Assembly: GCF_037893015.1 (NCBI RefSeq)
Contig: NC_133663.1
Coordinates: 220,809,753-220,873,752 of the forward strand
DNA length: 64,000 nucleotides
Source: Macrotis lagotis
Lineage: Eukaryota; Chordata; Mammalia; Peramelemorphia; Peramelidae
Direction of reading: 5' to 3'
Below are positions 44,399 to 56,715 of this stretch, piece after piece (within the stretch, counting starts at the first letter, position 1; each line of letters starts with the position of its first letter). A program made the position numbers and the translations under genes. The notes under the pieces are model-generated. The model was not told where the DNA came from. It worked only from the letters and a program-made list of their open reading frames with translations, and made no database searches.

Positions 44399-45050
44399 TT
44401 TAAAGATTATCATTGTTAAATTTGTTTTCCTCACTGTTTTAACCATATATTCCTAGAATATAATGACCATCCAAATTTATTTGATCCCAGATTCATCTGA
44501 GTTTTAACTTTTACTGAATACATAATTTTGCCTTTACACACACATTCTACTACCTCCTCCTTTCATGTCTGAAACATGGTTTTTGATTTTACTGAAATGA
44601 GATTTTCTAAGATTCTCTTTCCCTCTCTTCCTTCAAATAATTGTGTAATTTAAGGAACTTCTCAAACTCCTCCCTCACCAATAGTTTTAATTTTATCTGC
44701 AGTACTTATAATCAAGATACAGCATCCTTTTTCATCCTTTTCTGATTTTCAACCAACTCCAGGGTCATCTGTTGTTTTTCTAATTTGTAAAGTACTGCAA
44801 ATTAATTTGTCACTAATCAACCAGTAAGCCTTGATTAAGTGCCTGTTAGATGCTAGGAACAGAAATACAAAAAAATTTAACAACACTCTCAAACAGTTAA
44901 GATTCGAATGAGGGACACATTCAAATGAGGCAAACAACAGAGAGAACAAATACAAAAACAATAAATAAAAATAGTTAAATATAAGATAGTTGGGAAGACA
45001 AGGTACTAGCATTGATTTCTGTTGTAATTGATAATACTTTATAAGCCATA
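43955..45050. other. Sequence without recognised gene
   Basis: Contains an (AT)n run (44364-44394) and at about 44795-44990 a fragment of an old mammalian repeat ('cagtaagccttgattaagtg', 'gctaggaacagaaatac'). The ORF at 44749-45162 is a chance frame across that fragment. Confidence 0.4.
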
Positions 45051-45054
45051 GTTT

Positions 45055-45860
45055 AAGAAAGAGTGAATACACTGAAATGGTTATGGTCAAATCAAACAGA
45101 GAAGTTTTGAATAATGTGATAAGTTCACTTAACTTAGCTGTATACTTTCCAGGAATATACACATCAATAATGAAGTTGACATATACATTGCTCAGTGTTT
45201 GGGAGGTCTGAAGAAAAGTATGAGAGAGGAAGTATTAGACTGACTACCAAACTGAAGTTCTATAAAACCAGTAAGCTGGTCTTATTATTATATGCCTGCA
45301 AAACCTGGACAGTGTACCAGCACAATATTAGGAAACTGAATTACTTCCATTTGAATTGCCTTAGAAAGATTCTGAAGATCATCTGTCATTGATAAGGTAC
45401 CAGACACTGAGGTCCTTTCTCAAACTAAACTGCTAAACTTTCAAACTCTACTGCAGAGAAGGAAAATTGGCCACATTGTTCAAATCTCAAATGTATGCTT
45501 GCCCAAAAGACCATCTTATGGAGAACTCACACAGAGAAAGTGCTCTCATGGTGGTCAGAAGAAGTGATACAAAGACAGTCTCAAGTCTCTCTGAAGAACT
45601 TTTGAATTGACTGCATGACATGGGAGATACAGATACAGGACCATAAAGGACCACTCAACATGGCATGCCCTCTTCAGAGAAGTAATTGAAGTAGCTCAAA
45701 AGTAAACAGAGATGTGCGAATTTAGGAAATGTACCCTAAGGGGAGCCAAAGAGTACTTTTGCCTGACTGTGATAGAGCATTTGAAGCTATGTGGGTCTGA
45801 TCAGTCCAGTCATAGCTGGACACACTGATGCCATTTTAGTTCTCTTGGAAATGAACCAAC
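45055..45860 (+). mobile_element. RTE-clade LINE, 3' end
   Basis: 5'-truncated copy covering the last third of the RT ORF and the 3' end. Frames encode LTTKLKFYKTSKLVLLLYA, CKTWTVYQHNIRKLNYFHLN and CLRKIL, then PDTEVLSQT, PKRPSYGEL, GGQKKRYKDSLKS and a terminal zinc-knuckle-like ...SHSWTH. It overlaps the 3' end of the RTE at 32040-32940 (both contain the 'tttgggagg' segment), so it is a separate copy. An (accaacca)n tail at about 45855-45875 marks its 3' end. Frames broken. Confidence 0.8.
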
Positions 45861-45879
45861 CAACCAACCAACAACCAAA

Positions 45880-47275
45880 GGCACAAAGATGGGAAATGGG
45901 ATGTTAAATGTAAGGATCAGCTAGGGGGCCATTTTGACTTCATTGCAGAGTATGATAAGGGAAGAAATGTATAAACTATAGGTTGAGGCAAGGTTTTGAA
46001 ATTCTATAAAAGCTAGATAGAGAAGTTTGTGCTACATTCTTTGGGTAATAAAGAGCCATTGCAGTTGAGGAAAGTGCTTTGACCTGGGTCAGCATTATTA
46101 TTGTGACTTGATTTGAACTCAGGGTCAGTACTCTATCCAATGTGACACCCAACTGCCCCTTAATAACTTATTAGCAATAACTTAGAGATTCACTTCAATT
46201 ATCTTGTATATGAAAACACATAAAAGACAGGGAGAGGCAGAAAGATAAATTTGTCCAGAGATAAGCATTATTCAATACCAAATTTGGGAATGCATTTTTT
46301 AAAGTAACTTCCACAAAAAACCATCTATAATAGAACTCAAAATTAAAAGGTTCATAAACTTCCCACTATTTTATATGGATGGAGATCATAGAATTCTGCT
46401 TGGATCTGGAAAGTTTTAAGGATCTTTTCCAACACCCTGGGTTTACAGATGAGGGAAACAAGTCTGGTGCCTTGTCCAAGGATACTGTGAACCCTAAAAA
46501 CTGTGAACTTTAAAAATATATAGGGTTAAAATAACAGAACAAGACAGTTAGACGTGAAATTTTAATCCCTGAGATTTACCATTAACTTAAAGGCGGAGGC
46601 CATCTGTCTAAGATGATCACGCAGAATTGAGAAAAACACAGGCATATTGATCCAAAAACAAAGCAAAAAGGAAGTCATTAACTTCCCCCAACCCAGACAA
46701 AGAAGGTTGGGCATTCTTATTCTCCAATCGCTCCTCAAATACTTATACAATATTATCTGGTTCTTATTTCTTCCTAGGTTTCAAGCATCCTGATGTTATA
46801 ATTAACATAGGGCAACACAGTCAATGATTTCCTACCTACTGGCAAAGGTGACTGTAAAGTGAAGGCTGACAGTAGAGCAGTAGTGCTAAAGAAATCATCC
46901 TTTTTATTTCCCTAACCACGAATATAGTTGTGAAAAACATTATTACACTTTGACCATACACAGGTGGGAAGCAGAAGATGGACATTCCAATTCAGACCCT
47001 CTATCTCCAAATCTACCACTATTGCGAGGTGCTAGGAAAAGCTCCATTTGGAGTCCAGAAGAGCTGGGGATGAATCCCGTTGCATACACTCATTAGGAGA
47101 GTTGTCCCCAAGCTGGATGACTATTTCGTTCCTCAGTTTCCTTATTTGTCAAAGTTAAAAACACCTTCGATGTAAATTATCTTTAGATAATCACAAGTTC
47201 CTTCCCTAAGTGGAATTCCTGAAGTGTGCGTGTGTTCTTTCTATGTCCCTGGTAGATTTTGATTTTTTTTTTGAC
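45880..47275. other. Sequence without recognised gene
   Basis: Old repeat fragments ('taataaagagccattgcag' near 46045; 'gaactcagggtcagtactc' near 46115; an antisense MIR-like patch near 46430). No exon recognised on either strand. Confidence 0.4.
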
Positions 47276-47279
47276 AGGA

Positions 47280-47775
47280 AAAACCCAGCGAGGGGCCTTT
47301 ATCATTGCCACGTGGGAAGCTGAAGAGGCCTGGTGTATGCAACACGCTCCCGCAGAGGCGAACACGTTTTCTCCGAACCAGAGGCCAAGTCCACGGGCTT
47401 TTCCTTAGAGGCTGCTCTGAAAGCCAGATCGGAGGGAGGAGGCGGAGGAGGCCAAGGTGAATGCCCCGGAGGCGCTGCCAGGCGCTCCGCAGCGGGCACG
47501 CTTAGCCCTGGTTTAGCGCTGCCTTGTGCCTCCTGCCCCACCGGGTCCCGAGGACGCCTCGTGGGCATCTTTAGTCGGCGCTGCCCTGCAGACCTCCCCG
47601 GGCCTGGGGAGTTGCCAAGCCTGCCTGGTGCAGGAAGCCCCGAGTGGTGGGGTCTGAAACCCCCGGGCCTGGCCGGGGAGGGGGTGCTTTAATGCCCTGC
47701 TGCAGATGAGAGTAGTTCGGGGAAGGAAGAGCCTCTGGGACCCTCCACCTTTTCTGCCCCTTAATAACTGATGCA
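47280..47775. promoter_or_regulatory. CpG-rich island, candidate promoter
   Basis: By eye it holds close to 30 CpG dinucleotides in about 420 bp with G+C well above 60%, whereas surrounding sequence is AT-rich with very few CpGs. It contains GC-box-like words (ggaggcggagg; cctggccggggagggg). It is not repeat-derived as far as I can tell. ORFs on both strands (for example 47333-47692 plus, 47302-47568 and 47513-47776 minus) are uninterrupted mainly because of composition. It lies 26 kb upstream of exon A on the minus strand and could be that gene's promoter, a promoter of an unseen neighbour, or an orphan island. Confidence 0.6.
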
Positions 47776-49190
47776 ACGTAAGGAGCAGAGCTATTCTTGG
47801 AGCCCCAAAAAGGTCATTGAAAGCCTAGTTCTCCCCAAACTGTTCTTTTGGGGTTTAGTGATACAGAGACAAATGGAAACCCGACAGTCTCCGAGGTAGC
47901 CAGTTAGGTGAAGGAATTCCAGTTCATTGGAGTGAACACTTGGCGGGGGAAGCAGGGCTCAGATCCTTGAGAGGTACTTCAAGTAGACGAGAGCGGGAAT
48001 TCATTTTCTCCTTCCTTTTTTTATACATAGTGGGCACCTAATAAAAGCTTGTTGGATTAAATTAAAGTAATTGAAAGGTTGTTAAGCTTAATGGAAAAGG
48101 CTAATTCTGTTTGGCCCTAAAAAGAAGACGCAGGAGCAATGGACAGAAGCAGGAAGCTTAAGGCAGCGCATAAATTAAAGAGTTTTCTGATGAAGGGACA
48201 CTGTTGATTTCATGACAGAAAATTATTAATATCAACTATAATGTGAACTGCCGCTCCCCTTTTGATTCTACTAATGACAAAATTTTAGTAAGGTCTTTCT
48301 ATTCCTCTTATCCTATTAAGATATCTACTCATGATTAGGCTGTGCTATCCCTTAGAGCAGAGATTTTATCTTATAAAGAAACCTAGCTTCAGATTGATCT
48401 CAACTTCTGATGGCCTTGCCCCTTTCCAGCAAAATTCATGGCATGAAGTGCAAAACAACCTTGCCCCAAATTGCTCAGTGCCACTGGAGTCTCATGATAC
48501 CTTCTTCACCTTTTTTTTTTCTAAAAGTGTAGAGAACTTGTCAAGGTTCTTTTAGATGGGACATCCATGGTGCTCTGCATTTATGGAACATCCACCAAGG
48601 TGGCAAGTTCGCTACCCTGTTATCCCAATTAAAGATGATTTATTCCTTAACTCATGGTTATGATTTATTAAGAGCTGAATTATCCATAGATAAAATGGGA
48701 AAGAGCACATATAATATATATATATACATAATATATATTATATAATATATATATATATATATAAATATAAAAGAGCATACTATCCTTGTTACCATTTATG
48801 TTCTATTTCTCTGAATATGAATAATAACTTGTTTCCAAGGTTCAAGTTTTTCCATATTTTTCAAACTCCTCCAGTTCATTATTTCCTATAACATGGAATG
48901 ATTTGAATCTTATGCTTTATAGTTATTGCAAATTGTCATATTGATTATTGTGGATGATATTCATTGCAGTTTCACTATTTTCTATTTGGATTAAATTTAA
49001 ATGAGTTTGACTTTGTCTGAGATCATGATTTACTACCCCCCCCTTTTTTAAAGAATGAATCTCCTTTGTTTTAAAATTATGAAAGTAAGAGATCATTCTT
49101 AAATTTGGAGAGGGCTGATTCAGTTGAAGGATGAGAGAAGATTGCAGAAAATCAAGAAGAGAGTGAGAAGTAATGTTGTGAAGCTGCTTA
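47776..49190. other. Flank of the CpG island, then AT-rich sequence
   Basis: The first ~230 bases still hold scattered CpGs. Beyond 48000 it is AT-rich, with an (AT)n run at 48706-48770. No gene recognised; the ORF at 48331-48555 has no known relative. Confidence 0.35.
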
Positions 49191-49199
49191 GAAGAGATT

Positions 49200-49432
49200 C
49201 TTGTTCAATTCTCTCCAGTTCTTTGTGACCTCTTGGAACATATTGTTCATGGAGTTTTCTTTGGCAAAGGTATTAAGAGTGCTTTGTCATTTCTTTCTCT
49301 TAGTGGATAAGGGAAACAGAACTCTAGTGACTTGCCCAGGGTCACAAAATTACTATACCAGATGGGGTTTTAACTCATGTCTTCCTTACACCAGGTCTAG
49401 TCATTTGCCATTTGACTGATCTAGCTTCCCCC
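49200..49432 (-). repeat. RTE-tailed SINE, antisense
   Basis: 'ttcaattctctccagttctttg', 'gagttttctttggcaaagg', 'tgacttgcccagggtcac' and 'ttttaactcatgtcttcc' with the tRNA-side end 'tgatctagcttcccc'. Confidence 0.65.
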
Positions 49433-49649
49433 ACCTAGACTAGATCTTTCTCAGTCTATCTGAGGAAAAAAAGGAGAAATTGTGGATAATATCAGTCAAA
49501 GTGGCTCACATAATCTGGAATTCAATGGTTGGTGGGGGGGGTGGTTGGAGCAAGTAATTATTTTTCATGGATGAGGGAGGCTTGGACATATTTAGAAGCA
49601 CCAGGGAATGAACCAGTAGAAAGAGACTAAAATTAAAGAGACACAGGGA

Positions 49650-50445
49650 TTCTGACCAAGATGGTGGAGAGAAACCAGGAACTTTGTTAAACTTTCCTGG
49701 ATATCCCCCATTAATCAAGTCTCTTAACAGATTTTGGAATGACAGAACCCAAAAAAGAATGGAGTAGAATATTTTCTAGCAAGTTCTTATGTGTCCAGGG
49801 CAGAAAAAGAGTCAGTAGAGCAAGAGGGTGAGGCCGAGATCCTCAGTTATGGGGAAGATCTCCAGCATAGTCTTTTGCAGTGTGGGCTGCACAGCAGTCA
49901 GAATGAAAAAGATTCAGAATGCTGGCAAACTGCTAGCATGGGTGCCCAGGACCCTTATTCAGCTGGTGCCAGGTCTGCATAGTTGGAGTCAGATGATGAA
50001 CCCATGGTGTTTCCAGCAGGATGGACTTGGAATTCCCTAGAGCAGACAGCCCAGAGACAGTCCAGGGGTTGCCATCTTTTCCAATGGCCCAGGGAATGAA
50101 CAACTGAATTCCCCAGCCCTGAAAGTGCAGAGAGCATCTCTGGCATTTCTAGCCCAATCCACAGAGTAATTTCGTGAGTTCCTAACAATCAATAGCCCCA
50201 GGTCAGAAAGCAAACTTCTAGGGTTGTCAATGCCAACAGACTTTAAGCAAGCAGAAACTTGACCAGAAACTCTGTAATTGTTTGATGAAGAAGAAAATTC
50301 TGCAAGCAGCTAGAAAGAAATAATCCAAATACTGAGAAGCCACGGCAAAGATTACAAAGGACCTGCCTGTATCATCATGAAAATCTACTATTTTATTTTT
50401 ACTGGAAGAGAATAAAAAGTTCTCTCAAAAATAAAGAAAAAATCG
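49650..50445 (+). mobile_element. Short L1/HAL1-like element
   Basis: Starts like an L1 5'UTR ('ctgaccaagatggtggagag') and, after ~600 bp, reaches text encoding an ORF1 C-terminal motif (KKILQAARKK followed by KITKDLPV, compare KEKILQAARTTQFKY in L1-B). ORF2 is absent. Either an internally deleted L1 or a HAL1-type (ORF1-only) element. Confidence 0.5.
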
Positions 50446-50449
50446 GGTC

Positions 50450-52980
50450 CATTTCTGTACTAAAGATTATATTCTAATAGGAGTGAACAAAATAATTTAA
50501 ATCAATGGCTTGATAAGAAGGTTGAGATAACACCAGTACTCATGTCTGTAGAAATCTCCCACAACATTTTCAGACTGTTAATGCACATATCATTATTCCT
50601 GGATAACCCAAGTAAGTTCATAAAGAAGTAATTTTTTTGCCAGCCCCATGAACTGCAGGAGGGAAAAACTGAGGAGGGAAAAAGCAATCAGTTCCCTTAC
50701 AAATTCAGAAATCTTTTTTTTTATTTCTTTAAATTAGGAGTTCTTTATTTGTGGCTCAGAGACCCTGAAGGGATCCATGGATGGGTTTCCTTGGACCCAA
50801 GGATCTGAATAAAGAAAAATTTAAAACTTTTTTTCCTAACGTTTAGCTTCCTCTCTAGTCATGCTTATTTTCTTTCAGACATTTGTAAACCAAAAGCAAA
50901 GAAGGGGCCAATAGACTCCTCCAAACTACCAAAGGATTCAGGGACACAAAGATTAAGCACTCTTGTTGCTGATCTAAGATATAACTGGTTAGAGATGGTC
51001 CTATGGAAGACTGCATACTCCTATTTTTGACTCCTATCACTCCAATAAAAGACAAAAGCAAGGCAAGAATGATGTTTGATTATGAGATTTTAATATTTGA
51101 GATGCAGTTTGGAATGTTGGGAAAAGGCAGGAAGATATGGATTGAGATTTTGCCTTTGATACATGCTAGCTCTGTGACACTGGCAAAGTTGTTTAACTTT
51201 TGAGGACTTTCTTTTTGTTCAATTATTTCAGTTCTATCTGATTTTGTGATCCCATTTGGGCAAAAATACTGAAACTGTTGAGTGACTTTTATATATATTT
51301 ATCAACTTAAAGTTGTGGTTATTTGCTTTGAAGCAAAAACACCTAAGCAACATGGGAAAGAAAATAATGATAATAATAATTTGTGACTTTTTGGTGACAG
51401 TCTCTGACTAATTGTTATGTGAGAATTCTTAGAATAATCTCCTAGACAAAGGAGGTGTTTATTTATTGTAATATAGCAGGTTAGCCAAGAGACTTCTAAT
51501 AAACCATCTTTGTCCAGAAATAAAACAGAAATGATTTCAGACAAAGGCATGTGTCTGCAGATTAGAAGTTAGTGCCACCAGGAGGACAGACCTTCTAGTT
51601 GAATTAGGAAACATATTTATGAAGAAATTTTTTTTGTTTGTTTGTTTGTCAAGGAATACTCCAGTTGCTGGGGGAATTCGACAGCTTTTTGAATGTTTAG
51701 AAAGTTACTCTATTTAATGTAATATGATGACAGGGACAGTCAGAGTAGATATAGGTGATATAGGTGTAGGGAAGGGACTAATTGATTTTTACACCACCCC
51801 CCCAGATTAGAAATAGCATTTAGTCCTTAGATTCACTTGGAGATCGGATTAGATGGAATTAACAATTTAGATCATGGGACAAATAATTGGCTTTTGTTTT
51901 GTGTCTGACTTCAGGTATGATCAGTCAAGGAAATGCTGTTGAGTCAATGCTCTCTTGAAGTCTGGAAGCCTGAAGATTTGGACCCTACACAGGTGTATTG
52001 GGGGAAAAAGCCAAAGGCGTGATTTTGAGTGCAACCTGAGGATGGATCCTTTTCACTTGACTACCCCAAATGTGACATTGAAATAATGTCTCACCAGATA
52101 AATCAAAAATTTGACTTAAGGCATTGCATTGGACTATTGATATGACCTCTGCCTGGAAACTGACATTCAAAACTAAATCTATAAAGGAATTTTCCTTTGA
52201 TGTCATAGATCTTTAATAGTAAATTGCTAAAAGTCAATCTGATATAGAAATTTTGGGTCAAGTGGAGTTTAATAGCTAGATAGGCCAGGATATGGTTTTA
52301 ACCCCCTGCTGTTAGCTATATATTTGGAGAAGAATTAAGTTTCTTTGATTTTATTTTGTTTTGTGCTAGGAAAGGATATTTAGGTAAGAAGAATAAAGAA
52401 GGTTTATATAATCTCAAGATATACTGCACAGAAGTGCAGTAGCAGTTTCAAGTTCTTTGATAAGGGAATGTAAGTCAGTTCAATATATCAGGAGAAGAAT
52501 CACCTATAGTTTAGTTAATGAATATTTTAGGAAGAAAGCAGAATTTATTTTGCTTGAGGATACTTGACTTAATGAAGAGCAAGAAATTAAGGCTATTTGT
52601 ATGTCTCTTGCTGTATATTCTTTGTACAAAGATGGTCATCTAATGTAAATTCTATAAGCTCAAGTTAACCTGATAATTTTCAACATATTCACTTGTGAAG
52701 TGAACAATTATGGAAGGTGTATTTTTGTTAAAATGAAGTACATATATCAATGTGACAGTGAGTAAGGCAAAATGTGGATTTTAATAGCTTTAGAATTTTA
52801 TAATATGATGAAAATATGAATCTGTCTGATAAAATGTTGTGTGAAGAAGTTCCTTTACACTTACGACCAAGACAGCTGAGAGAAGACAGGCAAATTTCTA
52901 AAATCTCCTGATGTTTTCTCATACATATGAAAGGAGAAAGATCAGGAGAAAGATCTACCTCAGGATTTGTCTTCCACAAT
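50450..52980. other. Mostly unassigned sequence
   Basis: Includes an old repeat at about 50735-50830 ('gagaccctgaagggatcca'), a sense MIR patch at 51115-51215 and a short RTE-SINE scrap at 51215-51275. The ORFs at 51302-51550, 51985-52206 and 52728-52988 show no family match. No exon of the minus-strand gene found. Confidence 0.35.
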
Positions 52981-53498
52981 CTAGGCACAGAGGGCAGATT
53001 GGCTGGGCATCAGCCTGATTAGTGGCAGGATTGGAGCCTGTAACCCTGAGGGTCTGAGAAACAGACCTTCTTGATCAGCAGCAGGGCTAGAGCCTGGTCA
53101 ACCGTGGGCACTTGGGTCAACTAGGGAGCAGAGGCACTGGTGTGGGTGCTGACTGTCTGGAATTTGCTGACAGGCCTGGGGGGGAGAGTTCCAGTGCAGG
53201 AGAGCTGTGGACATCACCCCTGGGCTCCTCTGGTCTGGAGAAAGTCTGAGTCCACGCCTCCAGTACAGGTGAAGCCTCTTCTCAGAACAAACACAATCAC
53301 AGACCTTCTGCCCCAGGCACAGGCCTGTGAGCAGCAGTTTACTACCCCAGCTGACAATGGGGAGAGTGATGACCTCACCCCAGGGTATATAGTCCACTAC
53401 TGATTGAAGAAAAAAGCATTGAATAGCTTCAATCACTCACTCCAGGCCAAGGGAGACGGCCTCAATCAAGGCCACAGGCACCCCAGAGAAAGCAACAT

Positions 53499-53602
53499 CG
53501 CCCCCTACTGCTCAGCTGGAGATATTACACTCAGTGAGCAAATCCTCTAGCAGCCCCTACTGGCCAGATGGAGATATTACACTCCGTGAGTAAAGCCTCT
53601 AG
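53499..53602. repeat. ~51-bp tandem pair in the L1-C 5'UTR
   Basis: Two adjacent units, each with 'cccctactg', 'tggagatattacactc', 'gtgagtaaa'-type text and ending 'cctctag', differing at several places. Such 5'UTR repeats are the usual place for L1 promoter elements; that role is inference here. Confidence 0.85.
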
Positions 53603-53660
53603 GGATCCCAACACCAAACCTCTGTGAACCAGTCCCTCCACAACTCAAGGTCTTAGCAAA

Positions 53661-54640
53661 ATGAAGAAAGGTCAGCAGAAAGGTGGGTCCATAGAAAAAA
53701 TCTTGGAAGGAAAATACCCTAACTCAGAGAGACCTAGAACCTCTGGGGAGAATATGATCTGTTTTCCAGCACAGAAAGATTTCCTTGGAGAAATAAGGAA
53801 GGAGTTTAAAAATCAGTTGTAAAATTTGGGAAAAGAAGCCCAAGAGAAGATTGACACCTTGCAACAAGAAAACATATCATTGGAAAAAATAATATTACAA
53901 ATTAAAAAAGAAAATAATTCTCTTGAAACCTCAATTGGTCAAATTGGAAAGCTTTCAAAAATAGAATTGATCAATTGGAAAAAGAGTTGCAAAAAAGTAA
54001 ATGAAGAAAATTACTCTGTAAAAAAAGAATGGAGTCTGCAGAAGCTAATGACTTCATAAGACAGCAAGAGCCTGTTAAACAAAACTAAAAAAAAAATAGA
54101 AAAAATAGAAGAAAATGTGAAATGCCTCATCAGCAAAACCACTGACCTCAAGAATAGATAGAGGAGGGACAACCTGAGAATTACTGGTCTTCCTGAAGAC
54201 ATTGAAGAGGAAAAAAACCTAGACTTAATATTACAGAATTTAGTGATGGATAATTGCCCTGATATCAGGGAATCAGAGGGCAAAATTATTATTGAAAGAA
54301 TACATCAATCCCCCTCTGGAAAGGGATCCTAAAATGAAAACACCAAGGAATGTTGTGGCCAAATTCCAGAACTATCAGATAAAAGAGAAAATCCTGCAAG
54401 TAGCCAAAAAAAGAAACAATTTAAATACTAAGGAGCCAGAACCTGGCTAAGCATTAGGATTGAAGGACCCAGAAGAAGATATTCTGAAGAGCAAGGGAGC
54501 TTGGAATGCAGTCAAGAATCCACTAGCCAGCAAAGCTGAGCCTTCGTTAGCAGGGGAAAAGATGAACATTTAACAAAATGGAAGAATTCCAAAAATTCCT
54601 GATGAAAAGACCAGAGTTAAATAGAAAATTTGGACATCAA
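53661..54640 (+). pseudogene. L1-C ORF1, broken
   Basis: Start MKKGQQKGGSIEKILEGKYP. After a stop near 53820 the coiled coil continues (53826-54059: EKIDTLQQENISLEKIILQI). The RRM-like domain follows (RDNLRITGLPEDIEEEKNL near 54170) and then the C-terminal domain (KEKILQVAKK near 54385). The N-terminal half has no evident similarity to ORF1 of L1-A/B, while the RRM and C-terminal domain are recognisably homologous. Confidence 0.75.
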
Positions 54641-54695
54641 ACAGGAGGTTCAAGAGACGTATGAAAATGTAAAAGTAAAAAAAAAAAAAACGGGG

Positions 54696-55010
54696 GGTAA
54701 AGGTAAACACAAACTAATATCCAATAAGATGAGGTAAACACAAACTGATGTCCAATAAGATGAAACTGGCTATATCCCAGCATAAGAAAAAAGATTCTCA
54801 TAACTCTTGAGAATTGTAACTCTAACAGAGAGAATATACCTAGCCAGAAGTGAGGGACACTCATGACTTATCCATGAGACTGCTACCCAATGTGATGAAA
54901 CTGGCTATAACCCTACTTGGGAAAAAGACTCTAAAAACTCTCAAGAACTGTAACTCTTTTGGATAGAATATACTTAGCTAGAAGTGATGGATACTCAGAA
55001 TTTTTATGAC
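54696..55010. repeat. Two-level tandem repeats in the L1-C spacer
   Basis: First a ~33-bp unit (aggtaaacacaaact..tccaataagatg) present twice, at about 54699-54764. Then a ~130-bp unit beginning 'gatgaaactggctata' and including 'ctcttgagaattgtaactc', present at about 54758-54890 and 54891-55010. A purine-rich stretch (55030-55460) follows. Confidence 0.8.
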
Positions 55011-55468
55011 TCAGATAGAATGATTTAAAAATACTTCCTCCTGAAAAAGAAGAACAGAAAGGAGATGGAAGGAGGGAGGGGATTGAATGGGGAAAATCAC
55101 ATTACATTAAGAGGTACAAAAGACAGATAGTAACAGGGGCAAGAAGAGATGAGAAACAGCTGAATCTTCCTCTCATCATACTTTGGCTTAAGGTTAACTT
55201 ATACACAAACTGAGTTAAGTTAAAGAAATCTTAACTTTCAAGCATTTAAAGGGGAAAGGGGGAGAGGGGAATGAGACAGGGAAGGGGAGATAAAGGGGAA
55301 CTAAAAGAAGGAAGGGAAGGGAAACTGGAAAAAAGGAAAGGGGAAAGAAAGGGTAGGGGTAGATATAGGAGAGAAAACACACTGAAGGAGGTGGTATTCA
55401 TAAAAAAATACTGGGGAATATGGATAAAGGGGGAAAGAGGAGAAAAATATAAATAGAGGGAAGATAGC

Positions 55469-56715
55469 ATGGAGGGCAATAAAGTGTTAGTAATTATAAC
55501 TTTGAATGTGAATGGAATATACTCTCCCTTAAAACATAAGTGAATAGCAGAGTGGATTACAAACCAGAATCCTACAATATGCTGCTTACAAGAAACTCAT
55601 TTGAAGCAGAGAGAGACACATATAGAGTAAAGGTAAAAGGTTCAAGCAAAATATATTTTGCTTCAGCTGAAGTGAAAAAAGCAGGGGTAGCAAACCTTAT
55701 TTCAGACAAAGCAGCTGCAAAAATAGATATCATTAAAGGAGATAAGGAAGGAAACTATATTTTCCTAAAAGGTACCATAAACAATAAAGCGATTTCAATA
55801 TTGAATATATATGCAACCAATGGGATAGCATCCAAATTCTTAGAGAAGCTGAAAGAACCACAGGGAGACATAGATAGCAAAACTCTACTAGTGGGAGACC
55901 TCAACTGCCTGCTCTCAGATTTAGATAAACTGAATCATAAAGTAAGCAAGAAAGAAGTTAAGGAGGTAGATAGATTGTTAGAAAAACTAGATATGGTAGA
56001 TTTATGGAGGAAATTGTTTGGGTATAGATAAGAATATACCTTTTTGTCTGCAGTACATGGCACTTATACAAAAAAATTGACCATGTACCAGGACATAAAA
56101 ACCCAATGATCAACTACAGAAAAGCAGAAATAATGAATACTTCTTTCTCAGATCACAATGCAATAAAAGTCATATACAATATTGGGCCAAGGAGATGTAG
56201 ACCCAGAAGCAATTGGAAATAGAATATCCTTATTTAAAAGGATGAGTGCACCAAAAATCAAATTATAGAAAGAACTAATCATTTTATCCTAGATAATAAC
56301 AATAATGAAAAAACATTCCAAAATCTATGGGATTCATTCAAAGCAACTGTCAGGGATATATTATATCTTTAATTGTTTATATGAATAAATTGGATAAAGA
56401 GGAAATCAATGAACTATATATGCAACTAAAAAAATTAGAGAAGAAAAATGAAAAATCCCCATTTAAATACCATACCTGGAAATTCTAAAAATTAAAGGAT
56501 AAATTAATAAAAGCAAAAGCAAAAGAACTATTGCATTAATAAATAAAACCAATAGTTGGTTTTATGAAAAAACAAGAAAATTAGTAAACCTCTGGTCAAT
56601 TTGATAAAAAAAATGAAAGAAGAAAACCAAATTGCTAGTGTCATAAATGAAAAGGTGAACTCACTACCAATAAGGAGGAAATTAAAGTAATCATTTGAAA
56701 TTATTTTGAGCAACT
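55469..56715 (+). pseudogene. L1-C ORF2 endonuclease domain, broken
   Basis: Start MEGNKVLVIITLNVNGIYSP with the TLNVNG motif, followed by a stop and then IAEWITNQNPTICCLQETHL (QETH). The longest open piece (55540-56031) contains KIYFASAEVKKAGVANLISD, NYIFLKGTINNKAISILNIY and LVGDLNCLLSDLD (GDLN). The linker towards the RT is full of stops. Confidence 0.83.

Noticed and set aside
44749-45162. Minus-strand ORF of 137 codons, hydrophobic
   Set aside because: Antisense across an old repeat fragment and the start of an RTE copy; the hydrophobicity comes from AT-rich sequence.
47302-47776. ORFs in the CpG island as first coding exon of the coiled-coil gene
   Set aside because: Attractive by position, but no frame shows coiled-coil character and no donor could be tied to exon A; left as a regulatory feature only.
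53098-53436. Minus-strand ORF of 112 codons
   Set aside because: Antisense of the L1-C 5'UTR; no known domain.
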